Part shown: piece after piece, positions 50,801-57,475 of the stretch
How positions within the stretch are numbered: the stretch's first letter is position 1
Layout: each line of letters starts with the position of its first letter
DNA from: Sipunculus nudus
Taxonomy: Eukaryota > Annelida > Sipuncula > Golfingiida > Sipunculidae
NCBI GenBank assembly: GCA_026874595.1
Contig: JAPPUL010000076.1
Coordinates: forward strand, 870,001-934,000
Direction: 5' to 3'
DNA: 64,000 nucleotides
The notes under the pieces: model-generated
What the model saw: only the letters and a program-made list of their open reading frames with translations
Database searches by the model: none
Told to the model about the DNA's origin: nothing
Program-made: the position numbers and the translations under genes

Positions 50801-51959
50801 TAGGCTTCAGTTTGTAAGGAATCGGCGTGCCTCGCCGCAAGTATATCGTTATGATCATAGAGGGATTAGGCGTTTTAAAGCAGATGAGCGAGGGATCGGG
50901 TATATATATGTAAATCAGTATCTAACTTTAGGGCGCCAGGATACAAAACATATCTTTGTGGGGAATGAACGGATAGTAAGCATAGTGCATACAGATGCAG
51001 GAGAACCACATCTTGATTATCACTTTTATTATCATACTAACCATTTGGGGAGCACGAATTTTGTAACGTTGCTTAGTGGAGAAAGGGGAAGCGGGAAAGA
51101 TCTTGAGTACAGGTTGTATGAGCATATAGAGTACGTGCCATTTGGCGGTATATTTATAGAGAAGCGAGCAGGGAATCTGCTATTTATGGGTGTAGGACGG
51201 ATGCCGTTTTACCTTTTTACTGGCAAAGAGATTGACCGAGAAACGGGTTTATATTATTATGGAGCAAGGTACTACGATCCGAAGGGCAGTTTATGGGTTA
51301 GTCCAGACCCGATATTTGAAGATTACCTTAGTGGCAGTCCAAATGGAGGAGTATATAATAGTCTTAATTTAAACCCATATGCGTATGCACATCACAATCC
51401 TGTAAAGTATACTGATCCAAGTGGAGGGGTTCCTCTATTAGCTATTTGGGGTGGTAAAGCAGTATTAGAAGGGTTTGGCGATGTGGGACTTGATGCTGCT
51501 ATTGCTAAGGCATCGGGTGAGGAGTATGGCTTTAAAGATGCGGTCAAGTCTTTTGCTGGAGGCTTTGTCGCTGGGCTTGTAGGCGCGGGTGCTTTTAATA
51601 AGATTAAGAAAGGAGTTAAGCTAGTAGGCAAGCTACTTAAGACAAGTAGGAGCTTGAGGGCTGTTAAACCAGGTGACGCAACCTCTTTATATAAAAATAA
51701 GTTTGCAACAAAGCGTCCAAAAACTAAAGGTTCAAAAGGACCTATATACGAAAAAGTGGGTGGTTTTAAACAAGCAAACAAAGAGTTTGATAAGCTAACT
51801 AAGGGGTTAGAAGTTAAAATTAATACTAAGGATAATGTTAGAAGTGCAACACTTAAAGATGGTAGTACTGTATCTGTTAGGCCCCATAGTAGTCAAGATT
51901 TACCTACAATTCAAATAACACCAAAGTCTGGAAAGCAAACCAAAATCCGTTATAGGTAG
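41826..51959 (+). CDS. Giant secreted SpvB/TcdB/RHS-repeat polymorphic toxin protein
   Basis: This 3377-residue protein has an N-terminal signal-like helix (about 11-27) and a Ser/Lys-rich stretch. A SpvB-type domain begins near 268 (SLIELPSGNNYGDVSFSYPL, GVGWLL). At least six FG-GAP/VCBS motifs follow (DINGDGLAD, DVNGDGLID, DMNGDRFPD, DINGDALPD). RHS repeats of the YDxxGR type run to the RHS core (GLYYYGARYYDPKGS, about 3138-3153). After the core end at about 3199 come a Gly/Ala-rich pre-toxin linker and a C-terminal toxin domain ending KIRYR. RHS shells enclose such C-termini. Start is GTG 41826 with GGGAG upstream; ATG 41841 is an alternative. Confidence 0.88.
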   Translation: MQGFNMNLVFNIRRLLVIVFILLFCFVSTSRQEREYKASNFVIERISSNISINSSGSRGVVSKASDGIDGINLVKSKSLVKKSNAKPNASTSSRFNSSKSSKSSIKESKGVRSGSRIGSKGVLKDKLMRIGFEGAQLVLRDRALPSGVKIKIESILKRVEDGAKGGLAKLGVGMRNVTGGLVEGYRFLPHGTKFKEAVLVKLPYDPKSIPSGLTEEDIKTYYYDEVLRKWISLKRIGIDKENKLILSVTDHFTDMINSTLPSPGEANISTFDPTSIKGIGAGTPSEGISLIELPSGNNYGDVSFSYPLKLPKGRAGLSPMLSIDYSSDNANGLLGVGWLLRESAIVVDTRWGVPRYDKSSETETYLLNGSQLAPLAHRGQLEARKKDKRFYPRVEGGFSKIIRKGNLPSNYYWEITSKDGTKRYYGKEPSDSGSVGVLESKDMEIFKWFLRRVVDSKGNTIDYSYDKESYNIYLKKILYTGHNGVGGKYSVEFSYEGRPDRIVSFRSGFKILKDKRLSEIKVKYRDDLVRSYKFSYKEGAFSKSLLESISEGGASGATFHKHEFSYYDERKGGIFVDVEDWVGKGRKVSSNKLLGDKSNILGGSLGTNSGVHGYFGVAIGIVGFKEISGGYRGGYSSNDSETVADLFDINGDGLADMVYDSGGGFKYRLNEGSVKRRFGEEYNIGGSDFGISYSRSETTVHAGEAYLGFISLSGKKVTSKTKESKYLRDVNGDGLIDYISNGSVYFNTYKGNNSISFGTASANTLVPVGNGSNILTEGLFSNAQIKQFEDDYKRDIAQFPLIDAVRQWQVPFDGDIKIEGQLKILGQDDYPDTLKAGRQSYKDFAGKDKKDGVKASIQYNGVKANNVKWYKVLPHKEPSTTVSANVEKLSVREGDSIYFRLQSGQDATADGSYDQVEWSPKISYLDLPKDAKDLNNLNPYVYKSSDDFVLAGRSDTFVVPMSGDVKIKVGFAKKGKTSDDIRVDIEHVEREEIEEIKKVKSGKKEVNVKQRVYKEKGKTKLLSEDKSFSFTGSLSNELEVRVGRGDLLKFNIYVNSPIDLQQLEWKPLIEYKSVFAKEEGADGKGGKKIEEVEKPVADADKSSYTFLPMYNISLYPKTILEKTVIGQVELKSVKPMLSFKTKVSGYIWLKLESLKEVKTVKLKIEDGKITNNAGIGGVKDVLFARYVILDKTILDSILESKLECSYSASGVNTVLERVIAYNNPALPRSFVIEGSEDNPDDVALRFKFEVDQSKLRAIKPDAINKLDGEIYFTVKERVGLVKKVKVSIKDGAIVGLDEDGVSTNNPLSSFEGTYESKLKISELHGKDLYFSYSTTNPELLGYVFMGSVFLKYPIYRIKNPRYNPSSGSSSIPEYLYTNVRPAESDCKGSGPEPDPCSPISLNDADIERLNDVEIVGGKKKGELKYRNVPIVFYTSRYITEDKGTEAFYPESYRGWSYFAYKGYKASFKEGKDKAKAGNLSFEYSPNDRIDKEQIDKAPLSNADAKKLKNANDSEKEAARSRIVDNIVVYPMAPRSILLSANADRDGAKHAQDKLKGGGGYWLGNDKDVWISGNRMSSSRLGVKHVEKIKAESFAPGFTTGGQGISKAPILFSYTKQVSVNIGAGVSIGKFNLGANAAQSTGDGSTNIGFMDMNGDRFPDIVSSNKIQYTNMLGGLSDYNISGSFNVRESSFTSGSGGLGANLSNIPLKTESPAKDTSTSGDVGSVTNSSSPTMMASVGGAVGAGESETISYLIDINGDALPDKLFGKMVAFNNGRGFESQEKWTGLDSIAKTESKTKSLDANLGFSTTSASFSGGLGSNEEKSKTTFALIDMNGDGLIDKVRKSVDSIEIAYNTGYGFAAYQKVQSREVSNINDNSTYSKHLGVTLTIGIPIPIPFFPISIVINPGFDYGQSASSPNAVIKDINGDGYPDYVIPQGKQSLKVYPNKTGKTNLLHTIKRPLGAKIELFYEKTGNTFKMPYSKWVLSKTKLKDPIGYKSGGSQSTEYITEYEYSKPSYDRREREFFGFKSLKTKQIHKEKDANNATVTKTRSVIETFDTTNYYRKGLLLEQLIKGDGKKYFKLINTYDFVKVLANSSSYEQVTNQDIVNKIKFLSVFPRLLEVKSEFYEGQVKAQKTSVIKNEYDTYGNITKYIEGSDPTLTSDDVIAFIKYSNTIDYLSSKYIVNLPISIRVADGANKVYRERNVVYDSKGNLIKLTHILEDNEEIVYDMQYDKYGNMINTKYPQNHKGERYSVSLTYDTELNTYVTETKDAFGYSSKSEYDYKFGLPLEVSDLNDNVMRYSYDEFGRTTKIAGPYDSLSDPTIIFSYETRFKAEQNIYPHAITKHKDKKNDPIETVLFIDSLGRVIQTKKDATISTTNGTQDKMVVSGRVEYDFWGRVVREYYPGVDEKANKSKLYINPSNDMLYTEKRYDVMDRVLEISLPSPNKDRIIKFSYGFEKLKNKTYFLEAREDPLSNVTKTYKDIKGLIRFVKEPYDILTEYSYNPMKELILVKDHEGNLTKIEYDNLGRRIYLENGDIGFRVYEYDKASNLISQHTSELARKHKKRDTYRLPEISDKIEYIYEYNRLQEIKYPYFPANNVIYEYGDKDASYNRVGRVIKVLHQAGSDEYYYGKLGEVVKEVSAINAFIDETKNSKLNPLYGFAEYKWRVRWVLEFDVPDSYKLPIYVTEYTFDNWQRLKKIVLDSGGGKSEYNRGHNQEAIEYEYDSGGLVKSVRGRFLGKTNKYVEEIRYDKFGRKTYMKRGDGSISTYSYDRYHKKLSSLRTEDRKGFMFQNLKYKYDLVDNVIELKNSVARPDSLDTYTSPVTHNFTYDKLYRLTFARGTYSEYYNFPQEKVYTYKLGMYYDKIHNITSKEQNGWITKENILTRDRMRPRRGSRYRPRSGRLRTPTRPPPPPGTPKEETPPVENFKVTILDDMDSVQSSFRYTYDKKRPHAPIRNGKHSLEYDANGNLLYIKDKATDLRTHRVYVWDDENRLQFVRNRRASPQVYRYDHRGIRRFKADERGIGYIYVNQYLTLGRQDTKHIFVGNERIVSIVHTDAGEPHLDYHFYYHTNHLGSTNFVTLLSGERGSGKDLEYRLYEHIEYVPFGGIFIEKRAGNLLFMGVGRMPFYLFTGKEIDRETGLYYYGARYYDPKGSLWVSPDPIFEDYLSGSPNGGVYNSLNLNPYAYAHHNPVKYTDPSGGVPLLAIWGGKAVLEGFGDVGLDAAIAKASGEEYGFKDAVKSFAGGFVAGLVGAGAFNKIKKGVKLVGKLLKTSRSLRAVKPGDATSLYKNKFATKRPKTKGSKGPIYEKVGGFKQANKEFDKLTKGLEVKINTKDNVRSATLKDGSTVSVRPHSSQDLPTIQITPKSGKQTKIRYR
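51303..51425 (+). repeat. RHS-core 3' repeat, parental copy
   Basis: This stretch of about 123 bases encodes the end of the RHS core (Pro-Asp-Pro-Ile-Phe ... Asp-Pro-Ser-Gly). Near-identical or partial copies recur at 52584-52706, 54912-55070, 56767-56890, about 58085-58178, 59603-59750 and 61147-61320. Long identical tracts at the same point of each module make it the obvious substrate for homologous recombination that swaps C-termini. Confidence 0.9.
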
Positions 51960-51967
51960 GAGTAAGT

Positions 51968-52555
51968 ATGAAAGTAATTACTGATGTAGAGAAAATAAAA
52001 GAATTTCAAAGTAAATTATCAAATATTGTGACAAGTGATATGTATGATTTACATACTAGTTATCTAGAAAAAGAGGGTTGGGTAGGTGTCCCTACTGAAG
52101 AGCATCCATATTATATTGGTTTTGAAGATGAGTCATTTTATAATGATTCATTTTTTGAAGAAAAAAAATATATTACCTCATTTGTAGAAGCCTTGCAAAA
52201 AGCTGGTTATCATTCTTGTTATCTATTAATAGACAAGACCTTTCCTAATAATTGCTTTAAACTAGAAATTAAATCTAAAAATATATCTGTTCTTGAATCT
52301 GATCATGAGTATTGTATGTTTAATTATAGTATTTTTCCTAGAGACTTCTCATTTATAATACTATTTGCATATGATTACTCCATAATAGCTGGTCAAAAAG
52401 AGTTTGTAGAAGGGTTAATAGGTTGTGCCCTAGAAACTGCCATGGATGTACTTAAAGAAGATGCAAACTTGGAATCGTATGATTTCCTTAAACCTATGTA
52501 TGAAAAATATAAGGCTCATAATGAAAAGGTATTAAGGAAGTTAGGAGAGGGTTAA
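51968..52555 (+). CDS. Predicted immunity protein for the RHS C-terminal toxin
   Basis: This 195-residue acidic soluble protein starts 8 bases after the RHS stop, with AGGAG in the overlap. No family name is recognised. Its N-terminus (MKVITDVEKIK) and C-terminus (KAHNEKVLRKLGEG) are shared with the protein at 58741-59574, which follows a toxin of the same type (KIRYR end). That paired recurrence is the main support for an immunity role. Confidence 0.7.
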   Translation: MKVITDVEKIKEFQSKLSNIVTSDMYDLHTSYLEKEGWVGVPTEEHPYYIGFEDESFYNDSFFEEKKYITSFVEALQKAGYHSCYLLIDKTFPNNCFKLEIKSKNISVLESDHEYCMFNYSIFPRDFSFIILFAYDYSIIAGQKEFVEGLIGCALETAMDVLKEDANLESYDFLKPMYEKYKAHNEKVLRKLGEG

Positions 52556-52577
52556 AGGCTTTAGTATTAGGAATTAA

Positions 52578-53225
52578 CAAAGCCCAGACCCGATATTTGA
52601 AGATTACCTTAGTGGCAGTCCAAATGGAGGAGTATATAATAGTCTTAATTTAAACCCATATGCGTATGCACATCACAATCCGCTTAGATACACGGATCCA
52701 AGCGGTGCGATGCCTCATCCTGATGACTTTCCAAAGGATTATGAGCACAGGCGAGGAGACTGGTCAGGTCGTCAGCCTAGACTTTTTGACGGAGTGATGG
52801 ACTTTGTTGATGATGCTTTGGAGACGATATTCTTTGATCCTGTAGAGCCAATGAAACTTATAGAGGCGGGAGAATATAGGAAGGCAGCGGAAGATATACT
52901 ATGGGAGATGTTGGCTGGTAAAGCTAAGAAAGCTGGCAAGGCCGCTAAGTCGGGTTTTGAAAAGGTTAATAAACTCTTTAAAGGTGCTCCAAACCCTAAG
53001 AAAGGCGGAGGCGGCAAAAAGGCTAAAGATAGCGGTAAGAACGAGATTCATAAAAATCAAGATAAAATAGATAGAAATAAACAAAAAATTAAAGAGTTAA
53101 AGCAATTGCAGGATAACGCGACAAAAAAATCAGATAAAAATAAACTCCAAAAACAGATAGATCATCTTAGAAGAAATCTAAACTCTAGAGAAAACCATAG
53201 TCGAAGAAATAAAGGTTATAAATAG
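52578..53225 (+). pseudogene. Orphan RHS core/C-terminal toxin module 2
   Basis: The frame opens right after a TAA (52575-52577) and has no start codon before the RHS core copy (SPDPIFEDYLSGSPNGGVYN). The core ends DPSGAMPHPDDF and leads into an 85-residue variable end rich in Lys, Gln and Asn (probably helical), ending HSRRNKGYK. The toxin type is not recognised. The first ATG is at 52710, after the core, with no good ribosome site. It is probably silent unless recombined behind the parental core. Confidence 0.7.
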
Positions 53226-53249
53226 AAAATAATTTATAGAGAAACTATT

Positions 53250-53669
53250 ATGAAGCTTAACTGGATACCACTAAAAAGTATAGGTCCTTTTAAATTTGGT
53301 GATAATAATATAGATAACTATATTGAATTGTATAAGTTAGAATATACAGGTGAAAAAAATGAGATGGAACAATATAGGTATATTTGTCTTGATAGTGATA
53401 CAGATGTTTATATTGAAGAAGGTAAGATAGGAAAAATTTGTTGTTATGAAAGCTGTATTTTTAATGGTCGTGAATTAATAGGTCTTCGAATTGAAGAGGT
53501 TATAAATATTTTAGATTCTTTGCCTGAAGATTTTGTAGAATATTTTCCTATGCCTGATGATAGTATTCAAGAGCTTTACGTATTTAATGAATTAGAAGCT
53601 CAAGTTTGGGTTGAGAGAGGAATTGTAGTAGCTATAATTTGTGATCGTCTATATGAAGAAGACGAATGA
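53250..53669 (+). CDS. Predicted immunity protein of module 2
   Basis: This 139-residue acidic protein follows the module 2 toxin by 24 bases. It contains GPFKFGDNNIDNYIELYK and a strand-rich middle with VYIEEGKIGKICCYE. Family not recognised. Its position immediately downstream of an RHS C-terminus supports immunity. The first 28 bases of the gene are repeated exactly at its own 3' end. Confidence 0.6.
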   Translation: MKLNWIPLKSIGPFKFGDNNIDNYIELYKLEYTGEKNEMEQYRYICLDSDTDVYIEEGKIGKICCYESCIFNGRELIGLRIEEVINILDSLPEDFVEYFPMPDDSIQELYVFNELEAQVWVERGIVVAIICDRLYEEDE

Positions 53670-53693
53670 AGCTTAACTGGATACCACTAAAAA
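53666..53693 (+). repeat. Exact 28-bp duplicate of the start of the preceding gene
   Basis: Bases 53666-53693 repeat 53250-53277 exactly, including the ATG. The copy overlaps the stop of the immunity gene and reads for 15 codons before a stop at 53711-53713. The next gene starts at 53694, where the copy ends. It is a recombination or replication-slip footprint. Confidence 0.85.
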
Positions 53694-53948
53694 ATGGAAG
53701 AAAAAGTATATAAAAAGCTACTTGATTTTGTCAATAGTTTAGATGAGCTTAAAATACGTTATACACTTCGTTCTTCTAGATATAATGCAATAATGCTAAC
53801 TGTTAAGTTCCCTGGCGAAATATGGGAGATTGAATTTATACATGATGATGAAGCAGAAGAATTAGCTATAGAAAAGTACTTTAGCGATGGTGCAGTACTT
53901 GATGATGAGAGCCTTTTAGATGAGGCTATAAAGCGTTGGTCAGACTAG
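53694..53948 (+). CDS. Predicted immunity protein, PGEIWEIEF family, copy 1
   Basis: This 84-residue acidic protein contains the core FPGEIWEIEF and ends AIKRWSD. Two related genes follow at 54165 and 54603. Its 3' end is nearly identical at the DNA level to that of copy 3. No matching full toxin lies just upstream; a toxin stub follows instead. The clustering with RHS toxin ends supports an immunity role. The Pfam name is not known to me. Confidence 0.62.
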   Translation: MEEKVYKKLLDFVNSLDELKIRYTLRSSRYNAIMLTVKFPGEIWEIEFIHDDEAEELAIEKYFSDGAVLDDESLLDEAIKRWSD

Positions 53949-53964
53949 CTTTCCAAATTAATAA

Positions 53965-54135
53965 AACAAAGGTTCTCTAGAGAGGCAGTATTACGCTCCA
54001 CTTGATAAGGGCTCCCCAAGCTGGGATGATATACAAGACCTAACCTGGGGAGAGATTGTGAAAGGGGAAAAAGCTAGAAAGCCTGGATATAAAATTTTTA
54101 AAAAGCTCTTATTGGATAGAAGGTTTGATAAATAG
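53965..54135 (+). pseudogene. Toxin C-terminal stub between immunity copies 1 and 2
   Basis: The frame opens after two stops (53959-53964) and reads QYYAPLDKGSPSWDDIQDLT to a TAG after RRFDK. There is no start codon, RHS core or linker. It is the tail of a polymorphic toxin domain, left behind when the front was lost. A 111-base stretch (53957-54067) is identical to 54422-54532. Confidence 0.68.
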
Positions 54136-54164
54136 TTAAAATACTACGAAGGTTTATTTAAGCT

Positions 54165-54413
54165 ATGCAAAAAAATAAAGAAGTTTTTAGTAAATTAGTT
54201 TCTTTTTTAAAAAATTTACAAGATGCTAAAATATACTATACTTTGCATCATTACACCTATGAATCTGTTATGATTATTGTTACGGTTCCTGGAGAACGTT
54301 GGGAAGTTGATTTTGATGTAAACGGTAATATAGAAATAGAGAAATTTATTAGTAACGGAGAGATCTACGAAGAAGATATTTTAAATGATTTATTTAAAAA
54401 GTTTTCAGACTAA
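54165..54413 (+). CDS. Predicted immunity protein, PGERWEVDF family, copy 2
   Basis: The 82-residue protein shares VPGERWEVDF and the C-terminal FSD with copies 1 and 3 but is clearly diverged from both. It follows the first toxin stub by 29 bases. The divergence suggests it protects against a different variant of the same toxin type. No family name recognised. Confidence 0.62.
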   Translation: MQKNKEVFSKLVSFLKNLQDAKIYYTLHHYTYESVMIIVTVPGERWEVDFDVNGNIEIEKFISNGEIYEEDILNDLFKKFSD

Positions 54414-54429
54414 CTTCTCATATTAATAA

Positions 54430-54606
54430 AACAAAGGTTCTCTAGAGAGGCAGTATTACGCTCCACTTGATAAGGGCTCCCCAAGCTGGGATGATATACA
54501 AGACCTAACCTGGGGAGAGATTGTGAAAGGGGCAAAAAAGAATAAGAAAGGTTATAGAACCTTTAAGAAACTTTTAATAGAAGGTAGGTTTGATAAGAAG
54601 AGGTGA
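54430..54606 (+). pseudogene. Toxin C-terminal stub between immunity copies 2 and 3
   Basis: The frame opens after TAATAA and begins with the same residues as the first stub. It then diverges after EIVKG to end EGRFDKKR. The stop overlaps the GTG start of copy 3 (GTGA), the tight coupling expected for an original toxin-immunity pair. No start codon or RHS core is present. Confidence 0.68.
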
Positions 54607-54872
54607 AAAATAACATATATAGAAAACTACTTAATTTCCTCACTAACCTGGAGAAACATGATATTCATTATACATTATATCACTCTACAGAGTATGCAAT
54701 AATGGTAACTGTCCTTATTCCTGGCGAAATATGGGAAATAGAATTTGCCGATGAGCCTGATGGAAGCGATGAAGGTTTCCAAGAAGTAATAGTAGAAAAA
54801 TACTTTAGCGATGGTGCAGTGCTTTGGGATGAAGGTCTTTTAGATGAGGCTATAAAGCGTTGGTCAGACTAG
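54603..54872 (+). CDS. Predicted immunity protein, PGEIWEIEF family, copy 3
   Basis: This 89-residue acidic protein begins with GTG inside the stop of the second toxin stub. It shares IPGEIWEIEF and the C-terminal LLDEAIKRWSD with copy 1. Immediately after it, a third scrap of the same toxin tail (SPSWDE) is joined to RHS core DNA near 54905-54912. Confidence 0.62.
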   Translation: MKNNIYRKLLNFLTNLEKHDIHYTLYHSTEYAIMVTVLIPGEIWEIEFADEPDGSDEGFQEVIVEKYFSDGAVLWDEGLLDEAIKRWSD

Positions 54873-54910
54873 CTTTTATATAAGGGCTCCCCAAGCTGGG
54901 ATGAGATTAA

Positions 54911-55588
54911 AGGTACTACGATCCGAAGGGCAGTTTATGGGTTAGTCCAGACCCGATATTTGAAGATTATTTATCTGGCAGTCCAAATGGAGGAGTATAT
55001 AATAGTCTTAATTTAAACCCATATGCGTATGCACATCACAATCCTGTAAAGTATACTGATCCAAGTGGAGAATGGGTATGGAAAGTTGTTACAGTAGGAA
55101 TTGGTGGTGCGATAGAAGTTGGACTTGATTATCTTGATGCAAAATCTGAAGGTCGAGACTATACTTTTACAGAAGGTATTAAATCTTTTGCTAAAGGAGC
55201 TGTTGAGGAACTCGTTAATATAAATCCTCTAAAACAGCTTAATAAGGCCAAAAAGCTAAAGAAGGCCATTGATACATTTAAAAAGCTTGATAAGGGCACT
55301 GAACCAAAAGGAGGCACTTATAAATTACTTGATAAGACTGGCAAAGTTAGGCGAACAGGACGAACTAATAACTTTGATAGACGAAAAGGAGAGCATGAAA
55401 AGCATCCTGAAACAAAGGAGCTTAAGTTTAAGCGTGACAGAAGAACAGATGACAAGGATGCCCAAAGGGGCAGGGAGCAAATAATATATGATCAGCATCC
55501 AGAGGCAGACTTAAATAAAATAAGGCCCATTGACCCTAAAAACCCAAAGCGTGATCATTATATGAGAAAAGGAAAAGAACTAAACTAA
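54911..55588 (+). pseudogene. Orphan RHS core/GIY-YIG-URI-like nuclease module 4
   Basis: The frame opens after TAA (54908-54910) and includes more RHS core than other modules (RYYDPKGSLWVSPDP). A linker with AKGAVEELVNINPL leads to the toxin domain: GTYKLLDKTGKVRRTGRTNN, DRRKGEH, AQRGREQIIYD, LNKIRPIDPKNPKRDHY. The Y...G-R-T-N, Arg-rich helix, Glu and Asn order fits a GIY-YIG/URI-type nuclease as used in polymorphic toxins. There is no start codon in this frame before the core. Imm26 genes follow, as expected for a toxin-immunity pair. Confidence 0.75.
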
Positions 55589-55605
55589 AAAGGAGATAGT
55601 AGATT

Positions 55606-56148
55606 ATGGGAAGAAGAAAGAAACCACATTACAAAGAAGGAGATTGGTTTGCCGTTACATTACGTAATCCAGATTCATTAGATGATGAATCTTATGGAGA
55701 AGATGGTTATGCAGTTGGTTTAATTACTCGTATGTCTAAGAGGAATTCTGTTTTTGGTTATTTCTTTGGCCCTAAAAGGGATAAGGTACCAAGTCTTGAA
55801 GAGGTTTTGAGTTATAAGTTAGAGGATGCTATTTATCTTGCTATATTTGGATATTTTGACCTTTATGAAAGAAAGTGGCCCGTTATTGGGAGTAGTAAAG
55901 ATTGGGATAGGACAAAGTGGCCATTCCCTATATTTGGACATGTTGACACTGTAGATAATAAAGGCTATAAAAGGATTTATGATGAGGATGAGCTTGGGAT
56001 AGATGAGTATGAAATACCTTGTAGTGTTGAAGAGGCAAAGAGTTTACCAGAAGATGGGGTACCTGGCTCAGGACTTGTTGAAATTGTATTAACAATGATC
56101 CTTCATGGTATGACTCCGCCAGGCGGTTGGGAGCATGCACTAACTTAA
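55606..56148 (+). CDS. Imm26 family immunity protein, copy 1
   Basis: The 180-residue protein matches the Imm26 pattern: EGDWFAVTL, YAVGLITRMS, VFGYFFGPKR, AIFGYFDLYERKWPVIGS and DRTKWPFPIF. It follows the GIY-YIG-like toxin by 17 bases with AAAAAGGAG upstream. A second, nearly identical copy begins 20 bases downstream, and two more copies lie at 63 kb. Immunity is inferred from family and context. Confidence 0.78.
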   Translation: MGRRKKPHYKEGDWFAVTLRNPDSLDDESYGEDGYAVGLITRMSKRNSVFGYFFGPKRDKVPSLEEVLSYKLEDAIYLAIFGYFDLYERKWPVIGSSKDWDRTKWPFPIFGHVDTVDNKGYKRIYDEDELGIDEYEIPCSVEEAKSLPEDGVPGSGLVEIVLTMILHGMTPPGGWEHALT

Positions 56149-56167
56149 GCTAAGGAGATAGTAGATT

Positions 56168-56710
56168 ATGGGAAGAAGAAAGAAAGCTCATTATAAAGAA
56201 GGAGACTACTTTGCCGTTACATTACGTAATTCAGATTCATTAGATGATGAATCTTATGGAGAAGATGGTTATGCAGTTGGTTTAATTACTCGTATGTCTA
56301 AGAGGGAGGATGTTTTTGGTTATTTCTTTGGCCCTAAAAGGGATAAAGTACCAAGTCTTGAAGAGGTTTTGAGTTATAAGTTAGAGGATGCTATTTATCT
56401 TGCTATATTTGGATATTTTGACCTTTATGAAAGAAAGTGGCCCGTTATTGGGAGTAGTAAAGATTGGGATAGGACAAAGTGGCCATTCCCTATATTTGGA
56501 CATGTTGACACTGTAGATAATAAAGGCTATAAAAGGATTTATGATGAGGATGAGTTTCGGATGGATGAGTATGAAATACCTTGTAGTGTTGAAGAGGCAA
56601 AGAGTTTACCAAAAGATGGGTTGCCTGGCTCAGGACTTGTTGAAATTAGATTAACAATGATCCTTCATGGTATGACTCCGCCAGGCGGTTGGGGTCATCC
56701 ACTAACTTAA
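56168..56710 (+). CDS. Imm26 family immunity protein, copy 2
   Basis: This copy has the same length as copy 1 and differs at only about a dozen residues, mostly at the N-terminus (KAHYKEGDYF), in the middle (KREDVFGYF) and near the end (DEFRMDEYE). The intergenic ribosome site GGAGATAGTAGATT is also repeated. A recent tandem duplication is the simplest origin. Confidence 0.76.
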   Translation: MGRRKKAHYKEGDYFAVTLRNSDSLDDESYGEDGYAVGLITRMSKREDVFGYFFGPKRDKVPSLEEVLSYKLEDAIYLAIFGYFDLYERKWPVIGSSKDWDRTKWPFPIFGHVDTVDNKGYKRIYDEDEFRMDEYEIPCSVEEAKSLPKDGLPGSGLVEIRLTMILHGMTPPGGWGHPLT

Positions 56711-56760
56711 GCTACTTGGTTTTATTATTTTTTTAGGCTGCTAGTGCTTAATCTTTATGA

Positions 56761-57459
56761 CAAAGCCCAGACCCGATATTTGAAGATTACCTTAGTGGCA
56801 GTCCAAATGGAGGAGTATATAATAGTCTTAATTTAAACCCATATGCGTATGCACATCAAAATCCTGTAAAGTATACTGATCCAAGTGGAGGGGTTCCTCT
56901 ATTAGCTATTTGGGCTGGTAAAGCAGTATTAGAAGGATTTGGCGATGTGGCACTTGATAAGGGCATTGCGCATTTATCGGGTGAGGAGTATGGCTTTAAA
57001 GATGCGGTCAAGTCTTTTGCTGGAGGCTTTGTCGCTGGGCTTATAGGCGCAGGTGCTGTTAATAAGATTAAAAAAGCTATTAAAGCATATAAGGCAACTA
57101 AGGCAACTAAACAAGCTAGAAAATCTTTAAGGCAATACCAAAAGCTAGGTAAAAAGCCATATACACCAGATAAGGATTTACCTAAGTGGCCCCAAAAGAA
57201 AGGAGGTCATAAAAAACCCAGTTCAGACTCTCCTCATACACAGTTAGGTAGGAAAACTGGTAGGAAAAGTAGGTATCCCCAGACTAGAGAGTGGGGCAAA
57301 AAAGGTGATAGGGGTTATGATAATAATACACCTAAAAAGGATATAGAATGGACTGACCATCGTAGACCTAGAGAGCATACAAGCCCCCATGAACACCATT
57401 ACAATCCTAAGACAGGAGGAAGGATTAAAACTGAAAACAAAGAATACGGTATAAGATGA
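56761..57459 (+). pseudogene. Orphan RHS core/C-terminal toxin module 5
   Basis: The frame opens after TGA (56758-56760) with CAAAGC before the core. Core and pre-toxin linker (GVPLLAIWAGKAVLEGFGD, SGEEYGFKDAVKSFAGGF) match the parental gene. The toxin end then differs: PHTQLGRKTGRKSRYPQTRE, DIEWTDHRRPREH and HEHHYNPKTGG. The His-rich end looks like a family of RHS-linked nuclease domains I recall only loosely (possibly toxin type 24). The first ATG is at 56947 inside the linker, without a good ribosome site. Confidence 0.7.
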
Positions 57460-57475
57460 GAGATTAGGAGGTAAA

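Noticed and set aside
55269-55484. 71-codon frame repeated again at 62669-62884
   Set aside because: It is an alternative frame across the GIY-YIG-like toxin; the conserved toxin motifs are in the other frame, and the repetition only reflects module duplication.
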